A DNA stretch of 36,826 nucleotides from JBBQWS01 sp038210415 (GTDB lineage: Bacteria > Actinomycetota > Actinomycetes > Prado026), in assembly GCA_038210415.1 (NCBI GenBank), contig JBBQWS010000034.1, positions 1 to 36,826 on the forward strand. The letters are read 5' to 3'. The position numbers and the translations under genes were made by a program. Of the stretch, positions 15,000-23,596 are shown piece after piece (within the stretch, counting starts at the first letter, position 1; each line of letters begins with the position of its first letter). Under the pieces are notes generated by a model. It made no database searches, was not told the DNA's origin, and saw nothing but the letters and a program-made list of their open reading frames with translations.

Positions 15000-15464
15000 A
15001 TGGAGTCCGCGACCCAGTTGTCGATCGAGAGCCTGAAGGCCGTCCGGATGCATCGGTCGGAGCTGCGCGAGTCGATGGCAGCACTCGAGCAGGCGCTTGC
15101 CGCTCCGGCGCCCGGGCGGGCGAGGGCGTGGGCCGAGCGGGTGCACGTGGCACTGGTCGAGCTGAGCTCCGACCTGCGGGTCCACCGCGAGGTCGCCGAA
15201 GGGCCGGGCGGGCTGCACGCCGACATCGTGGGCTCGGCGCCGCGGCTGGCCGGCCCCGTGGTGCGGCTGGCGGCCGACCACGTCGCGATCACGCAGGCCG
15301 TCGAGGACCTGCTGGACCGGCTGAGCGTCCCGCTCGCAGACGACGAGGTCGCCGACGTCCGTGAGCGGGGGGTCGCACTGCTCGGCCGACTCGTCCGGCA
15401 CCGGCAGGCCGGAGCCGACCTCGTGTTCGAGGCCTACGAGGTGGATGTCGGCGGCGGTGAATGA
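15000..15464 (+). CDS. Hemerythrin-like helical-bundle protein
   Basis: A 154-residue, mostly helical protein. Spaced histidines and acids (H18xxE21, H62REVAE67, H73, D93-H94, then RHRQAGADLVFEAYEVD) fit a hemerythrin/HHE-type four-helix bundle binding a di-iron centre for oxygen or NO sensing or storage. The C-terminal string HRQAGADLVFEAYEVDVGG looks like actinobacterial hemerythrin-domain proteins I have seen. Assignment is by pattern; the bundle could be degenerate. The ATG has GGAGG upstream. Its 3' end overlaps the convergent DUF1003 gene by 31 bases. Confidence 0.55.
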   Translation: MESATQLSIESLKAVRMHRSELRESMAALEQALAAPAPGRARAWAERVHVALVELSSDLRVHREVAEGPGGLHADIVGSAPRLAGPVVRLAADHVAITQAVEDLLDRLSVPLADDEVADVRERGVALLGRLVRHRQAGADLVFEAYEVDVGGGE

Positions 15465-15919
15465 CGTGCGCCCTGCAGCGCGGTGACCGCAGCCACGATC
15501 TTCTCGAGCTCGGCGTCCTGCGCGTGCAGGTGAGCCTGGATCTGCAGCGCGGTGTGCAGCACCGCATCGGCGTCGAGGTAGGTCGCCTCGGCTCGTTTGT
15601 CGGCCGCGGCGGCCTGCACGTTCTGGCCCACGATGATGATGGGCAGCAGCACCAGCTGGAGGAAGGTCTGGGCGATCCAGGCCACGATGATGATCGCGTT
15701 GTGGCTCGTGATCGCCGCCGGCAGGCTGATCAACGCCAGGCAGGTGAACAGGTACGCCGCCCACATGCTCCCGACGGCGACCGTGATGCCCAGGCCGAAC
15801 CTGGTGTTGAGGCGTGCGATCGCGCTGCCTTTCGGCAACTGGTCGGCCACTTTGGTCGGACCCACCGACTTGCGCTGCTCGATCCGCGGGTGGAGAACCT
15901 GCTTGAAGTCGATGCCCAT
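15434..15919 (-). CDS. DUF1003 membrane protein
   Basis: A 161-residue protein with the DUF1003 layout: a cytoplasmic N terminus (FKQVLHPRIEQRKSVG), two adjacent membrane segments (FGLGITVAVGSMWAAYLFTC and NAIIIVAWIAQTFLQLVLLPIIIVGQN), then a soluble amphipathic tail (ADKRAEATYLDADAVLH). Function unknown. I chose the ATG at 15919 because the family pattern starts there; the open frame runs to 16039 without further match. Its last ten codons lie on the strand opposite the end of the hemerythrin-like gene. The 157 bases upstream, to the next gene, show nothing I can assign. Confidence 0.8.
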   Translation of the reverse strand: MGIDFKQVLHPRIEQRKSVGPTKVADQLPKGSAIARLNTRFGLGITVAVGSMWAAYLFTCLALISLPAAITSHNAIIIVAWIAQTFLQLVLLPIIIVGQNVQAAAADKRAEATYLDADAVLHTALQIQAHLHAQDAELEKIVAAVTALQGARHSPPPTSTS

Positions 15920-16076
15920 GTTCCCACTGTGGCAGCCGGCCCCACCGGTTGCACGAAGCAGCCGAGCGCCCACAACGCCCTTGGCCCGCGCACCTGATCG
16001 GCCGGACGTCGTGCGAGGTCGGTCGCCGGCCAGCACCACGATCGCCGTACTGCTGCGGTCTGGTCGACGCTCGACC

Positions 16077-16580
16077 TTAGGGAGTGACGGAACCGATCTG
16101 CATGAGAACCTCGATCAGACCCGACGCGACGAGCCCGACACCGCCGACCAGTATGGCGGCGGTCACCGCGGCGGCGTTCCAGCCGCGGGCTCCGGCCGTG
16201 TCACCGTGCCGGAACTCCGCGGCCACCCCGGCGAGGACGACGGAGCCCATCGTCCCGACCAGCCACGGCCACCAACCGGCTGCGATCACTCGCTCGGCGT
16301 CCGCCGGCGTCCACGCTCCGCGCGCCGCGAGCCCGAACGCCAGCGGGAGCACGAAAGACAGCGCGTACGGCAGGACACAGCCCAGCAGGTACCACGCCCG
16401 CACCTTCCGGGTGGCGCTCGTGCGGTCGACGGTCCGGCCGGTCCACCGGGCGCCGTCCCAGTACGGGTACCGGTCGGGGTCGAGCGGGTCTCGGTACCAC
16501 CCCGGGTGGTCGGGCAGTTCGACGAGGCTGCGCACCTGGTGCGGGGCCGCTGTCGAAATCCTGGTGGTCATCGCTCTCAT
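16077..16580 (-). CDS. DUF2510-domain membrane protein
   Basis: A 167-residue protein. The N-terminal DUF2510 motif PGWYRDPLDPDRYPYWDGARW (about residues 27-46) is a short tryptophan-rich module common in actinobacterial membrane proteins. Three to four hydrophobic segments follow (WYLLGCVLPYALSFVLPLAF, AAGWWPWLVGTMGSVVLAGV, AAVTAAILVGGVGLVASGLI). Function unknown. I chose the ATG at 16580 because GGAGG lies 5 bases upstream. It lies downstream of galK on the same strand, 70 bases away and behind a hairpin, so it is probably a separate unit. Confidence 0.75.
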   Translation of the reverse strand: MRAMTTRISTAAPHQVRSLVELPDHPGWYRDPLDPDRYPYWDGARWTGRTVDRTSATRKVRAWYLLGCVLPYALSFVLPLAFGLAARGAWTPADAERVIAAGWWPWLVGTMGSVVLAGVAAEFRHGDTAGARGWNAAAVTAAILVGGVGLVASGLIEVLMQIGSVTP

Positions 16581-16620
16581 CACCCCCTCCAGGTTGGGCC
16601 GCGTGGCCGGACGGCCGACA

Positions 16621-16641
16621 GAGACCAACGTCACCGGTCTC
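16621..16641 (-). terminator. Hairpin downstream of galK
   Basis: GAGACC and GGTCTC form a perfect 6-bp stem around 9 bases, starting 10 bases after the galK stop on the minus strand. No U-tract follows, as is common in GC-rich genomes. It is a plausible end for the galactoside operon. Confidence 0.4.
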
Positions 16642-16650
16642 GCCGGGAGG

Positions 16651-17835
16651 TCAGGCGGTGCGGTGGGCGCCGGCCTCGGCCTCGGTGACGAACGGGACCG
16701 GCGGGGCGAAGCCGGCAGCGGTGAAGGCTGCGCCCACCGCGTCGGCGACGGCATCGGTGCGGGACGCGTCGACGAGGGCGATCACACAGCCCCCGAAGCC
16801 ACCTCCGGTCATTCGGGCCCCATGCGCGCCCGCCGCAAGCGCCGACTCGACCGCGAGGTCGACCTGCGGCGCGGTGATCTCGAAGTCGTCGCGCATCGAG
16901 GTGTGCGAGGCGGTGAAGAGCGAGCCGACGGCCGCGGCCCCGTCGGGGGTGCGCAGCGCACCGGAGTCGAGCAGGTCGACCGTGCGAAGGACCCGGTCGT
17001 TCTCGGTGACGACGTGCCGCATCCGGCGCACGAGGACGTCGGCCTCCGCCGTCGGCGCCGCTGTCGTGAGCCTGGCCACCGCTTCGTCGAGCGACCCGAC
17101 CGAAACGTCACGCAGCGCAGCGACCTGGAGCAACCGGGCGGCCGCCTCGCAGGACCGCCGGCGATCCGCGTACTCGCCGTCGACGAGCGCGTGCGGCGTC
17201 TTGGAGTCGATGACGAGCAGGGCCAGTCCGGCGTCGGCGAGCGCGATCGGCACCTGCCTGGTCTCGAGGGTCCGGGCGTCGAGGAAGAGTGCATTCCCGG
17301 CCGTGGCCAGCATCGAGGCGCTCTGGTCCATGATCCCGTTGGGGACACCGACGAACTGGTTCTCCGACTTCTTCGTGAGCTGCACGAGCTCGGCAGCGGT
17401 GAGGTCGACCCCGTACGCGTCGCAGAGCGCGGCGGCGGCCGAGCACTCCAGGGCGGCCGAAGACGACAGTCCGGCACCCCGGGGTACGTCGCCGTCGACG
17501 TAGACGTCAGCGCCGCCCAGATCGGTGCCTCGCTGCTGCAGTGCCCACACCACCCCGGCCACGTAGGCGCCCCAACCGGAGGTGCCCCGAGGCCGCAGCG
17601 AGTCGACGTCCACCTCGGTCACCTGGCCGGCCTGCGCAGAGACGAGCCGCAGCTGCCGGTCGGTGCGTTTGGCGGCAGCGGCAGTCACGCCGTACGTGAT
17701 GGCGATCGGCAGGACGTACCCGTCGTTGTAGTCGGTGTGCTCGCCGATCAGGTTCACCCGGCCGGGCGCCCGCCAGACCGAGTCGGGCTCCCGGCCGAAC
17801 AGCTCGGCGAACGGGGCGCTGACCGAGTGGCTCAC
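16651..17835 (-). CDS. galK: Galactokinase
   Basis: A 394-residue GHMP-family kinase that phosphorylates galactose at C1. The N-terminal galactokinase signature GRVNLIGEHTDYNDG (residues 25-39), the ATP loop GAGLSSSAALECS, VGVPNGIMDQ with the likely catalytic Asp, and the C-terminal GGGFGGCVIALV are all present. Length is normal. The GTG start overlaps the galT stop by four bases (GTGA). It is the last gene of a four-gene minus-strand operon (beta-galactosidase, DeoR regulator, galT, galK). Confidence 0.96.
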   Translation of the reverse strand: MSHSVSAPFAELFGREPDSVWRAPGRVNLIGEHTDYNDGYVLPIAITYGVTAAAAKRTDRQLRLVSAQAGQVTEVDVDSLRPRGTSGWGAYVAGVVWALQQRGTDLGGADVYVDGDVPRGAGLSSSAALECSAAAALCDAYGVDLTAAELVQLTKKSENQFVGVPNGIMDQSASMLATAGNALFLDARTLETRQVPIALADAGLALLVIDSKTPHALVDGEYADRRRSCEAAARLLQVAALRDVSVGSLDEAVARLTTAAPTAEADVLVRRMRHVVTENDRVLRTVDLLDSGALRTPDGAAAVGSLFTASHTSMRDDFEITAPQVDLAVESALAAGAHGARMTGGGFGGCVIALVDASRTDAVADAVGAAFTAAGFAPPVPFVTEAEAGAHRTA

Positions 17836-18941
17836 AGGACGACGGCGCGCAGCAGCTCGGCGGCCTGCTCGGGCGGGATGTCGTTGATGAAGACGCCCAT
17901 GCCCGACTCCGACCCGGCGAGGTACTTCAGCTTCGTGGGGGCCCGTCGGGTCGAGAAGAGGCGCAGGTGCAGCGCGGCGAGGTCACGGTCGGAGTGGACC
18001 GGTGCCTGGTCCCAGGCCGCGATGTACGGCATCTGCACACCGAACAGGCCGTCGAGCCGGCGCAGCACCTCGAGATAGAGCTGGCAGAAGTCGGCCCGCT
18101 GGTCGTTGTCGAGCGCTGTGAGGTCAGGCACCCGCCGGTTCGGGTAGAGGTGGACCTCGAAGGGCCAGCGGGCTGCGGCCGGCACGAATGCCGTCCAGTG
18201 GTCGGTGCGCCGCACCACCCGGACCTCCGCCTCGACCTCGGCGGCGAGCACGTCGTCGAACAGGTTGCGTCCGGTCGCTGCCAGGTGCTCCCTCGCGGAG
18301 TCGAGCATCCGGCGGGTCACCGGTGTGACGAACGGGTACGCGTAAACCTGGCCGTGCGGATGGCTGAGGGTGACTCCGATCTCCTCACCGCGGTTCTCGA
18401 ACGGGAACACCTGCTCGACGCCGGGCAGCTTGGACAGGGCTTCGGTGCGGTCGACCCAGGCCTCGACCACCGTGCGCACGCGGGTCGGGGTCAGCGACGC
18501 GAACGACGTGTCGTGGTCCGCTGTGAAGCAGACGACCTCGCAGCGGCCCCGACCAGCGCGACGGGCGAACAGCTCGCCGGGCTGTCCGAGCGCGACGTCG
18601 GCGACGTTCTCGGCGAACGACGGGAAGCGGTTCTCGAACACGACCACGTCGTAGTCGTCGGCGGGGATCTCGGTCAGCCGGTCGGCGGTGGAGGGGCAGA
18701 GCGGGCACTGGTCGCTCGGAGGGAGGTGGGTGCGCGTCTGCCGGTGCGACGCCACCACCACCCAGTCGTCCAGCAGCACGTCGCGCCGGATCTCAGAGGC
18801 GGTCTCGAGCTCCGGCAGGTCGCGGCGGTCGACGACGTCGCGGTCCTTCTCGGCGCACTCGCCGGGCTCGTCGAAGAAGATCAGCTCACGACCGTCGGAG
18901 AGCTCGATGGCGGTCCGGCGCAGCGGATGGCTGTTCGTCAT
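17832..18941 (-). CDS. galT: Galactose-1-phosphate uridylyltransferase
   Basis: A 369-residue HIT-superfamily enzyme exchanging UMP between UDP-glucose and galactose-1-phosphate. The active-site SHPHGQVYAYPF has His194 and His196, the latter equivalent to the E. coli nucleophile His166. The CPLC pair (Cys79, Cys82) fits the structural zinc site, and FENRGEEIGVTLSHPHGQ is typical. I chose the ATG at 18941, which overlaps the DeoR stop by four bases (ATGA); the longer open frame upstream is shadow sequence. galE, needed to recycle UDP-galactose, is not in the window. Confidence 0.96.
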   Translation of the reverse strand: MTNSHPLRRTAIELSDGRELIFFDEPGECAEKDRDVVDRRDLPELETASEIRRDVLLDDWVVVASHRQTRTHLPPSDQCPLCPSTADRLTEIPADDYDVVVFENRFPSFAENVADVALGQPGELFARRAGRGRCEVVCFTADHDTSFASLTPTRVRTVVEAWVDRTEALSKLPGVEQVFPFENRGEEIGVTLSHPHGQVYAYPFVTPVTRRMLDSAREHLAATGRNLFDDVLAAEVEAEVRVVRRTDHWTAFVPAAARWPFEVHLYPNRRVPDLTALDNDQRADFCQLYLEVLRRLDGLFGVQMPYIAAWDQAPVHSDRDLAALHLRLFSTRRAPTKLKYLAGSESGMGVFINDIPPEQAAELLRAVVL

Positions 18942-19756
18942 GACCCGACGGCTACGTCGTCGGGGGCTGCCCGCAGGCCGACGCCGGCCGGCGCGACGAT
19001 GAGCTCGCCGACCTGTTCGGCCAGGATCGCTCGGACGTCCGGGGGGACCAGCTCGTCGGTGATCAGGACATCGGCCTCGGCAAGCGTGGCGATCGACGAC
19101 AGGCCGATCACACCCCACTTGGTGTGGTCGGCGACGACGACCGTGCGCCGCGCGGCTTCCATCAACGCGCGGTTGGTGTCCGCCTCCATCAGATTGGGGG
19201 TGGTGAATCCGCGCCGGTCGTCCATCCCGTGCACGCCCATGAAGAGCAGGTCGACGTGGAGGTTGCGCAGGGCGTTCACCGCGACCGGGCCGACCAGTGC
19301 GTTGGACGGGGTGCGGACACCACCTGTCAGCACCACTGTCTGGCCGGGCCCGCCGATCCGGTAGAGGATCTCGGCAACCGGGATCGAGTTGGTCACGACG
19401 GTGAGGTTGGGGATGTCGCCGAGCAGCCGGGCCATCGCCCAGGTCGTGGTACCCGCGCTGATCGCTATCGCGGTGCCGGGCCGCACCATGGCCATCGCCC
19501 GTCGGGCGATCCCTTCCTTCTCGGACTGCTCGAGCGACGACTTCGCGTCGAAGCCGGGCTCGTCGGTGCTGTGCTGAGGGATCGCGGTCGCGCCGCCGTG
19601 CACCTTCTCGAGCATCCCGCGGGCGGCGAGCGCCTCCAGGTCGCGTCGCACCGTCATGTCCGAGACCCCGAGGACCTCGGTGAGCTCGCTGACCCGCACC
19701 CCGCCGTGCGTCTTGATGTGGTCGAGGATGATGGACTGGCGCTGTTGCGCGAGCAC
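18938..19756 (-). CDS. DeoR/GlpR-family transcriptional regulator
   Basis: A 272-residue sugar-phosphate-responsive repressor. The N-terminal helix-turn-helix reads RQSIILDHIKTHGGVRVSEL then GVSDMTVRRDLEAL (about residues 6-45), followed by EKVHGGA. The C-terminal DeoRC sensor domain shows ISAGTTTWAMARLL and VVVADHTKWG, the phosphate-binding and family signatures. The GTG at 19756 has GGGGAGGGG upstream and lies 2 bases after the beta-galactosidase stop. Being inside the operon, it is probably autoregulated. The ligand is probably a galactose or tagatose phosphate, by context only. Candidate operators are at 21857-21874 and 22091-22110. Confidence 0.93.
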   Translation of the reverse strand: MLAQQRQSIILDHIKTHGGVRVSELTEVLGVSDMTVRRDLEALAARGMLEKVHGGATAIPQHSTDEPGFDAKSSLEQSEKEGIARRAMAMVRPGTAIAISAGTTTWAMARLLGDIPNLTVVTNSIPVAEILYRIGGPGQTVVLTGGVRTPSNALVGPVAVNALRNLHVDLLFMGVHGMDDRRGFTTPNLMEADTNRALMEAARRTVVVADHTKWGVIGLSSIATLAEADVLITDELVPPDVRAILAEQVGELIVAPAGVGLRAAPDDVAVGS

Positions 19757-19758
19757 GG

Positions 19759-21825
19759 TTACCCCTCCCCGAAGTCCGTGGCGGTCTCGTCGACGACCAC
19801 GACGGCGCCCGCCGGGACGACCGTGGTCGACGCGTGCCAGGTGCCCGTCAGCAGGTCGCGGCCGGACGCCGCGACCTCGACCGGGCCGTCGCCGTGGTTG
19901 ATCAGGAACAGGTACGACGTGCCCGGCTGGGTCGAACCGGCCGCCGCGGTCACCCGTCTGCGGACCATCTCCAGCCCGGGCTGGGCCGCCTCGGCCACGG
20001 CAGTGACTCCCGCGCCCGAGACGACCCGGGCCATGAGCGCCGTGACCGCAGCCGGCTCGAGCCGGGCGGAGACATACCAGGCGGTGCCTTCGCCGTAGCT
20101 GTTGCGGGTGATCGCCGGGTTGCCCGCGAGCGGTCCGCCCGAGTACGTCGCGACGATGTCGGCGCCTTCGGTGGCCATCAGCTCGGTCCACAACTGGGTG
20201 GCCCACTGCTCGCCGGAGTCGGTGGTGAGCTCGATCCGTTCGCCGGGACGCAGCGGGAAGAACTCCTCGACCCGGATCCCGAGCAGCTCACGGAACGGTG
20301 CGGGGTATCCGCCGAGCCGGATGTGGTCGTCCTCGTCGACGATGCCGCTGAAGTAGCCGACCAGCACCGTGCCGCCCCCATGGACGTACTCGGTGATCGC
20401 GGCCGCGCCCGCATCGGTGGACAGGTGCAAGGTCGGCACGAGCACCAGCTGGTACGCGCTGAGGTCGGTTCCCTGTCGGACGAACGAGCACGAGACGCCC
20501 GCCTGCCACAGCGCCGTGTAGAGGTCGCGGGCGTGGTCGGTGTAGTGCAGGTCGGCGGACGGGTGGCAGTCCTGCTCCACGGCCCACCACGAGTCCCAGT
20601 CGAAGACGATCGCGACGTCGGACTCGACCCGGCTGCCCTCGATCGGCGCCAAGGACCGCAGGTTGTCGCCCAGCGCGACGACCTCTCGCCACACCTTGGT
20701 GTCGGTGCCGGCGTGCGGCAGCAACGCCGAGTGGAACTTCTCCGCCCCCGCCTTGGCCGCTCGCCACTGGAAGAACATCGCGCCTTCGGACCCGCGCGCC
20801 ACGTGGGCAAGGCTGTTGCGGCGCAGCTGTCCGGGTGTCTTGGCGTAGTTGCGGTACTGCCAGTTCACGGCGCTGGTGGAGTGCTCCATCAGCAGCCAGG
20901 GCGCGCCGCCGGCGAGCCCGCGGGTGAGATCGGCGCCGAACGCGAGGTCGATCTCCGGGTTCGCCTCCCAGCCGGCGAGGTAGTGGTCGTTTGAGACCAC
21001 GTCGACCTCGTCGGCCCAGGCCCAGTAGTCCAGGTCCTTGAACATCGGGACCATGAAGTTGGTGGTCACCGGGACGCCTGGGCTGATCCGGTGCAGCGCG
21101 TCGCGCTCCGCCCTCAGGCAGTCGAGCAGCTCGTCGGACGAGAAGCGGCGGTAGTCGAGACGCTGGGTCGGGTTCCCGAAGCTCGTGGCCAGCCGGCAGG
21201 GCTCGATCTCGTCCCAGGCGTAGTAGTGCTGGCTCCAGAACGCCGTCCCCCAGGCCGCGTTCAACGCGTCGAGGGTGGTGTACCTCCGCTCCAGCCAGCG
21301 TCGGAACGCGGCCGCGCTGACGTCGCAGTAGCAGTGCGCGTTGTGACAGCCGTACTCGTTGTTCACGTGCCACATGACCAGAGCCGGGTGGTTCGCGTAG
21401 CGGGCGGCCATCGCCTCGGTGAGGGCGAGCGCCGCCTCGCGGTACGCCGTCGAGCTGGGGCAGAACGCCTGCCGCGAGCCGGGGTACAGCGTCGAGCCGG
21501 TCTGGTTCAGGGGCAGCGACTCGGGGTGGCGGTGTGCCAGCCACGGGGGAGGGGAGGCGGTGGCGTTGGCGAGGTCGACCGAGATGCCACCCGCGTGCAG
21601 GAGGTCCATGATGCGGTCGAGCCAACCGAAGTCGTAGCGGCCGGGCTCTGGCTCCAGCAGCGCCCACGAGAAGATGCCTACGCTGACGAGGGTGACGCCG
21701 GCTTCCTGCATGAGCCGGATGTCCTCTGGCCACACGTCCTCGGGCCACTGCTCAGGGTTGTAGTCGCCGCCGAAGGCCAGTCCCGCGCGGAGCGGGATGC
21801 CTTGATCGCTTCGTGGTCCCAGCAT
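19759..21825 (-). CDS. Beta-galactosidase, glycoside hydrolase family 42
   Basis: A 688-residue cytoplasmic GH42 enzyme hydrolysing terminal beta-galactosides. The TIM barrel starts at FGGDYNPEQWPEDVW. The acid/base Glu157 is in WHVNNEYG and the nucleophile Glu314 in WLLMEHSTSAVNW. Cysteines 122, 160, 165 and 167 (GCHNAHCYCD) fit the GH42 zinc site. Trimerisation (about 380-600) and C-terminal beta domains follow. No signal peptide, so substrate must be imported first. I chose the ATG at 21825 because a -35 TTGACT and -10-like CAGGCT end 7 bases before it (leaderless); a GTG at 21843 would add six residues. It heads the galactoside operon. Confidence 0.95.
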   Translation of the reverse strand: MLGPRSDQGIPLRAGLAFGGDYNPEQWPEDVWPEDIRLMQEAGVTLVSVGIFSWALLEPEPGRYDFGWLDRIMDLLHAGGISVDLANATASPPPWLAHRHPESLPLNQTGSTLYPGSRQAFCPSSTAYREAALALTEAMAARYANHPALVMWHVNNEYGCHNAHCYCDVSAAAFRRWLERRYTTLDALNAAWGTAFWSQHYYAWDEIEPCRLATSFGNPTQRLDYRRFSSDELLDCLRAERDALHRISPGVPVTTNFMVPMFKDLDYWAWADEVDVVSNDHYLAGWEANPEIDLAFGADLTRGLAGGAPWLLMEHSTSAVNWQYRNYAKTPGQLRRNSLAHVARGSEGAMFFQWRAAKAGAEKFHSALLPHAGTDTKVWREVVALGDNLRSLAPIEGSRVESDVAIVFDWDSWWAVEQDCHPSADLHYTDHARDLYTALWQAGVSCSFVRQGTDLSAYQLVLVPTLHLSTDAGAAAITEYVHGGGTVLVGYFSGIVDEDDHIRLGGYPAPFRELLGIRVEEFFPLRPGERIELTTDSGEQWATQLWTELMATEGADIVATYSGGPLAGNPAITRNSYGEGTAWYVSARLEPAAVTALMARVVSGAGVTAVAEAAQPGLEMVRRRVTAAAGSTQPGTSYLFLINHGDGPVEVAASGRDLLTGTWHASTTVVPAGAVVVVDETATDFGEG

Positions 21826-21856
21826 GCTGCACAGCCTGCACACCTGGTGGGGCGAA

Positions 21857-21874
21857 AGTCAACGCGTTCCAACA
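21857..21874 (-). promoter_or_regulatory. Candidate DeoR operator at the beta-galactosidase promoter
   Basis: On the minus strand this reads TGTTGGAACG followed by CGTTGACT, two GTTG/GTT half-sites 10 bases apart, overlapping the -35 hexamer. It shares TGTTGGA and the 10-base spacing with the site at 22091-22110. Spaced direct half-sites suit DeoR-family repressors. Confidence 0.4.
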
Positions 21875-22090
21875 TTCAGTCACAAGCGTGGCGGACGTTG
21901 TCGGATCTTGATCCAGGTCGCGGCGATCGACGACAGGGTGCGCTGGGACTTCACCAGAGTCGGATGTCCTCTCAGTACAGGCGTCTTCCGCCTTCTGTAA
22001 CAAACGTGTCACGAGTTCGACATCAGTTGTGGCCAAGTGCTTGACACCGACCCGCGCACGACAGAGTGTGTCATCAACGGTGATTGCTCT

Positions 22091-22110
22091 TGTTGGATTC
22101 TGTTCGAACA
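22091..22110 (+). promoter_or_regulatory. Candidate DeoR operator upstream of the importer genes
   Basis: TGTTGGATTC is followed directly by TGTTCGAACA: two TGTT half-sites exactly 10 bases apart, the second being a perfect 10-base palindrome. It lies just downstream of the predicted transcription start, where a bound repressor would block elongation. Confidence 0.4.
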
Positions 22111-22163
22111 CGTGCCGTCAGTTCCCGTCTCGTTCGCTGCTCATCCGTGCCCAGGAGGCTGCA

Positions 22164-23507
22164 ATGTCCCGTCCCGAGTCCGAGTCCGAGTACCTCTCGG
22201 GCCTGATCCCCAAGTCCGTCGCCGAAACCGGCTTCGCCCGTCGCTCCGTGCTCAAGGGTGTCGTCGGCGCCGGTGCCGCGCTCAGCCTGCCTGGCGTCCT
22301 CGCCGCGTGCAGCAGCAGCTCCAGCGGAGGCTCCGCGGCCACCGTCGACAAGAACGTCTCGCTGGGCTCGAACCAGTCGGACGAGAAGCCCCGGGCGGTC
22401 GTCAAGGCTGTGGCCGACGGTTTCGACGCCAAGACCGGGTTCACCGCCAAGGTCAACACGGTGGACCACAACACGTTCCAGGAGAACATCAACAACTACC
22501 TGCAGGGCAAGCCGGACGACGTCTTCACCTGGTTCGCCGGTTACCGGATGCGCTTCTTCGCGGCCAAGGGCCTCGCGGGCGACGTCAGCGACGTGTGGCC
22601 GAACCTCACCGGCTTCACCGACGGCTTCAAGACGGCGTCCACCGGTGACGACAGCAAGCAGTACTTCGTGCCGTCCGGCTACTACCCCTGGGCCGTCTTC
22701 TACCGCAAGTCGGTGTGGGCAGCCAAGGGCTACACCGTGCCGAAGACGATGGACGAGCTCGTCACGCTGTCCAAGCAGATGCAGAAGGACGGCCTGAACC
22801 CGATCGCGTTCGGCGACAAGGACGGCTGGCCGGCCATGGGCACGTTCGACGTTCTGAACATGCGCGTCAACGGGTACCAGTTCCACATCGACCTGATGGC
22901 CCACAAGAAGTCGTGGGACTCCGCTGAGGTCAAGAAGGTCTTCAGCACCTGGGCCGGGCTCCTCCCGTACCACCAGGCCGACCCGCTGGGCCGCACCTGG
23001 CAGGAGGCTGCGCAGTCGCTGCAGCAGAAGAAGTCGGGCATGTACCTGCTCGGTCTGTTCGTCGGCCAGCAGTTCAGCGCCGCGGAGCAGTCCGACCTCG
23101 ACTTCTTCACGTTCCCGGAGATCGACTCGACCATCGGTTCCGACGCCCTGGATGCACCTATCGACGGCTACATGATGGCCGCCAAGCCGAAGAACATCGA
23201 CGGCGCCAAGAAGCTCCTGACCTACCTCGGGTCGGGCGAGGCGCAGACGATCGCCGCGAAGAAGGACCCCGCCAACCTGGTGGCCAACTCCACGGCCGAC
23301 GTCAGCGGCTACACCGCCCTGCAGAAGAAGGCGGCGGAGCTCGTGGGCTCGGCGAAGAACATCGCCCAGTTCCTCGACCGCGACACCCGTCCGGACTTCG
23401 CGTCCACCGTGATGATCCCGGCCATCCAGGACTTCCTGAAGAACCCGAAGGATATTGACGGACTGACCTCGAAGATCGAGGCTCAGGCCAAGTCCATCTT
23501 CGTCTAG
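22164..23507 (+). CDS. ABC transporter sugar-binding lipoprotein, Tat-type
   Basis: A 447-residue extracellular solute-binding protein of family 1 (sugar). The N terminus has a twin-arginine motif (ARRSVLKG, Arg26-Arg27), a hydrophobic core and a lipobox LAAC with Cys49 as the lipid-modified residue, followed by a Ser/Gly linker. The mature part contains RMRFFAAKGL, FVPSGYYPWAVFYRKSVW and DKDGWPAMGTF, typical of this fold. The ATG has AGGAGG 5 bases upstream. It is divergent from the beta-galactosidase operon and followed by two permeases, so a galactoside ligand is likely but not shown. Confidence 0.93.
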   Translation: MSRPESESEYLSGLIPKSVAETGFARRSVLKGVVGAGAALSLPGVLAACSSSSSGGSAATVDKNVSLGSNQSDEKPRAVVKAVADGFDAKTGFTAKVNTVDHNTFQENINNYLQGKPDDVFTWFAGYRMRFFAAKGLAGDVSDVWPNLTGFTDGFKTASTGDDSKQYFVPSGYYPWAVFYRKSVWAAKGYTVPKTMDELVTLSKQMQKDGLNPIAFGDKDGWPAMGTFDVLNMRVNGYQFHIDLMAHKKSWDSAEVKKVFSTWAGLLPYHQADPLGRTWQEAAQSLQQKKSGMYLLGLFVGQQFSAAEQSDLDFFTFPEIDSTIGSDALDAPIDGYMMAAKPKNIDGAKKLLTYLGSGEAQTIAAKKDPANLVANSTADVSGYTALQKKAAELVGSAKNIAQFLDRDTRPDFASTVMIPAIQDFLKNPKDIDGLTSKIEAQAKSIFV

Positions 23508-23596
23508 GCGAAGCGCACCACCGGATCCGAACTGCGCGACCAGCTTCACCTCGGCCCGACCGCAAGGGCAGGACCCAGCACGAAAGGACGACAGTG

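Larger units (their letters stand above)
21826..22163. promoter_or_regulatory. Divergent control region of the galactoside operon and importer
   Basis: This 338-base gap has no gene. Minus strand, for the beta-galactosidase: TTGACT at 21862-21857 and CAGGCT at 21838-21833, an 18-base spacer, ending just before the ATG. Plus strand, for the binding-protein gene: a perfect TTGACA at 22041-22046 with GAGTGT at 22064-22069 (17-base spacer). Both sides contain a TGTTGGA half-site. An AGGAGG at 22153-22158 is the ribosome binding site of the plus-strand gene. Confidence 0.5.
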
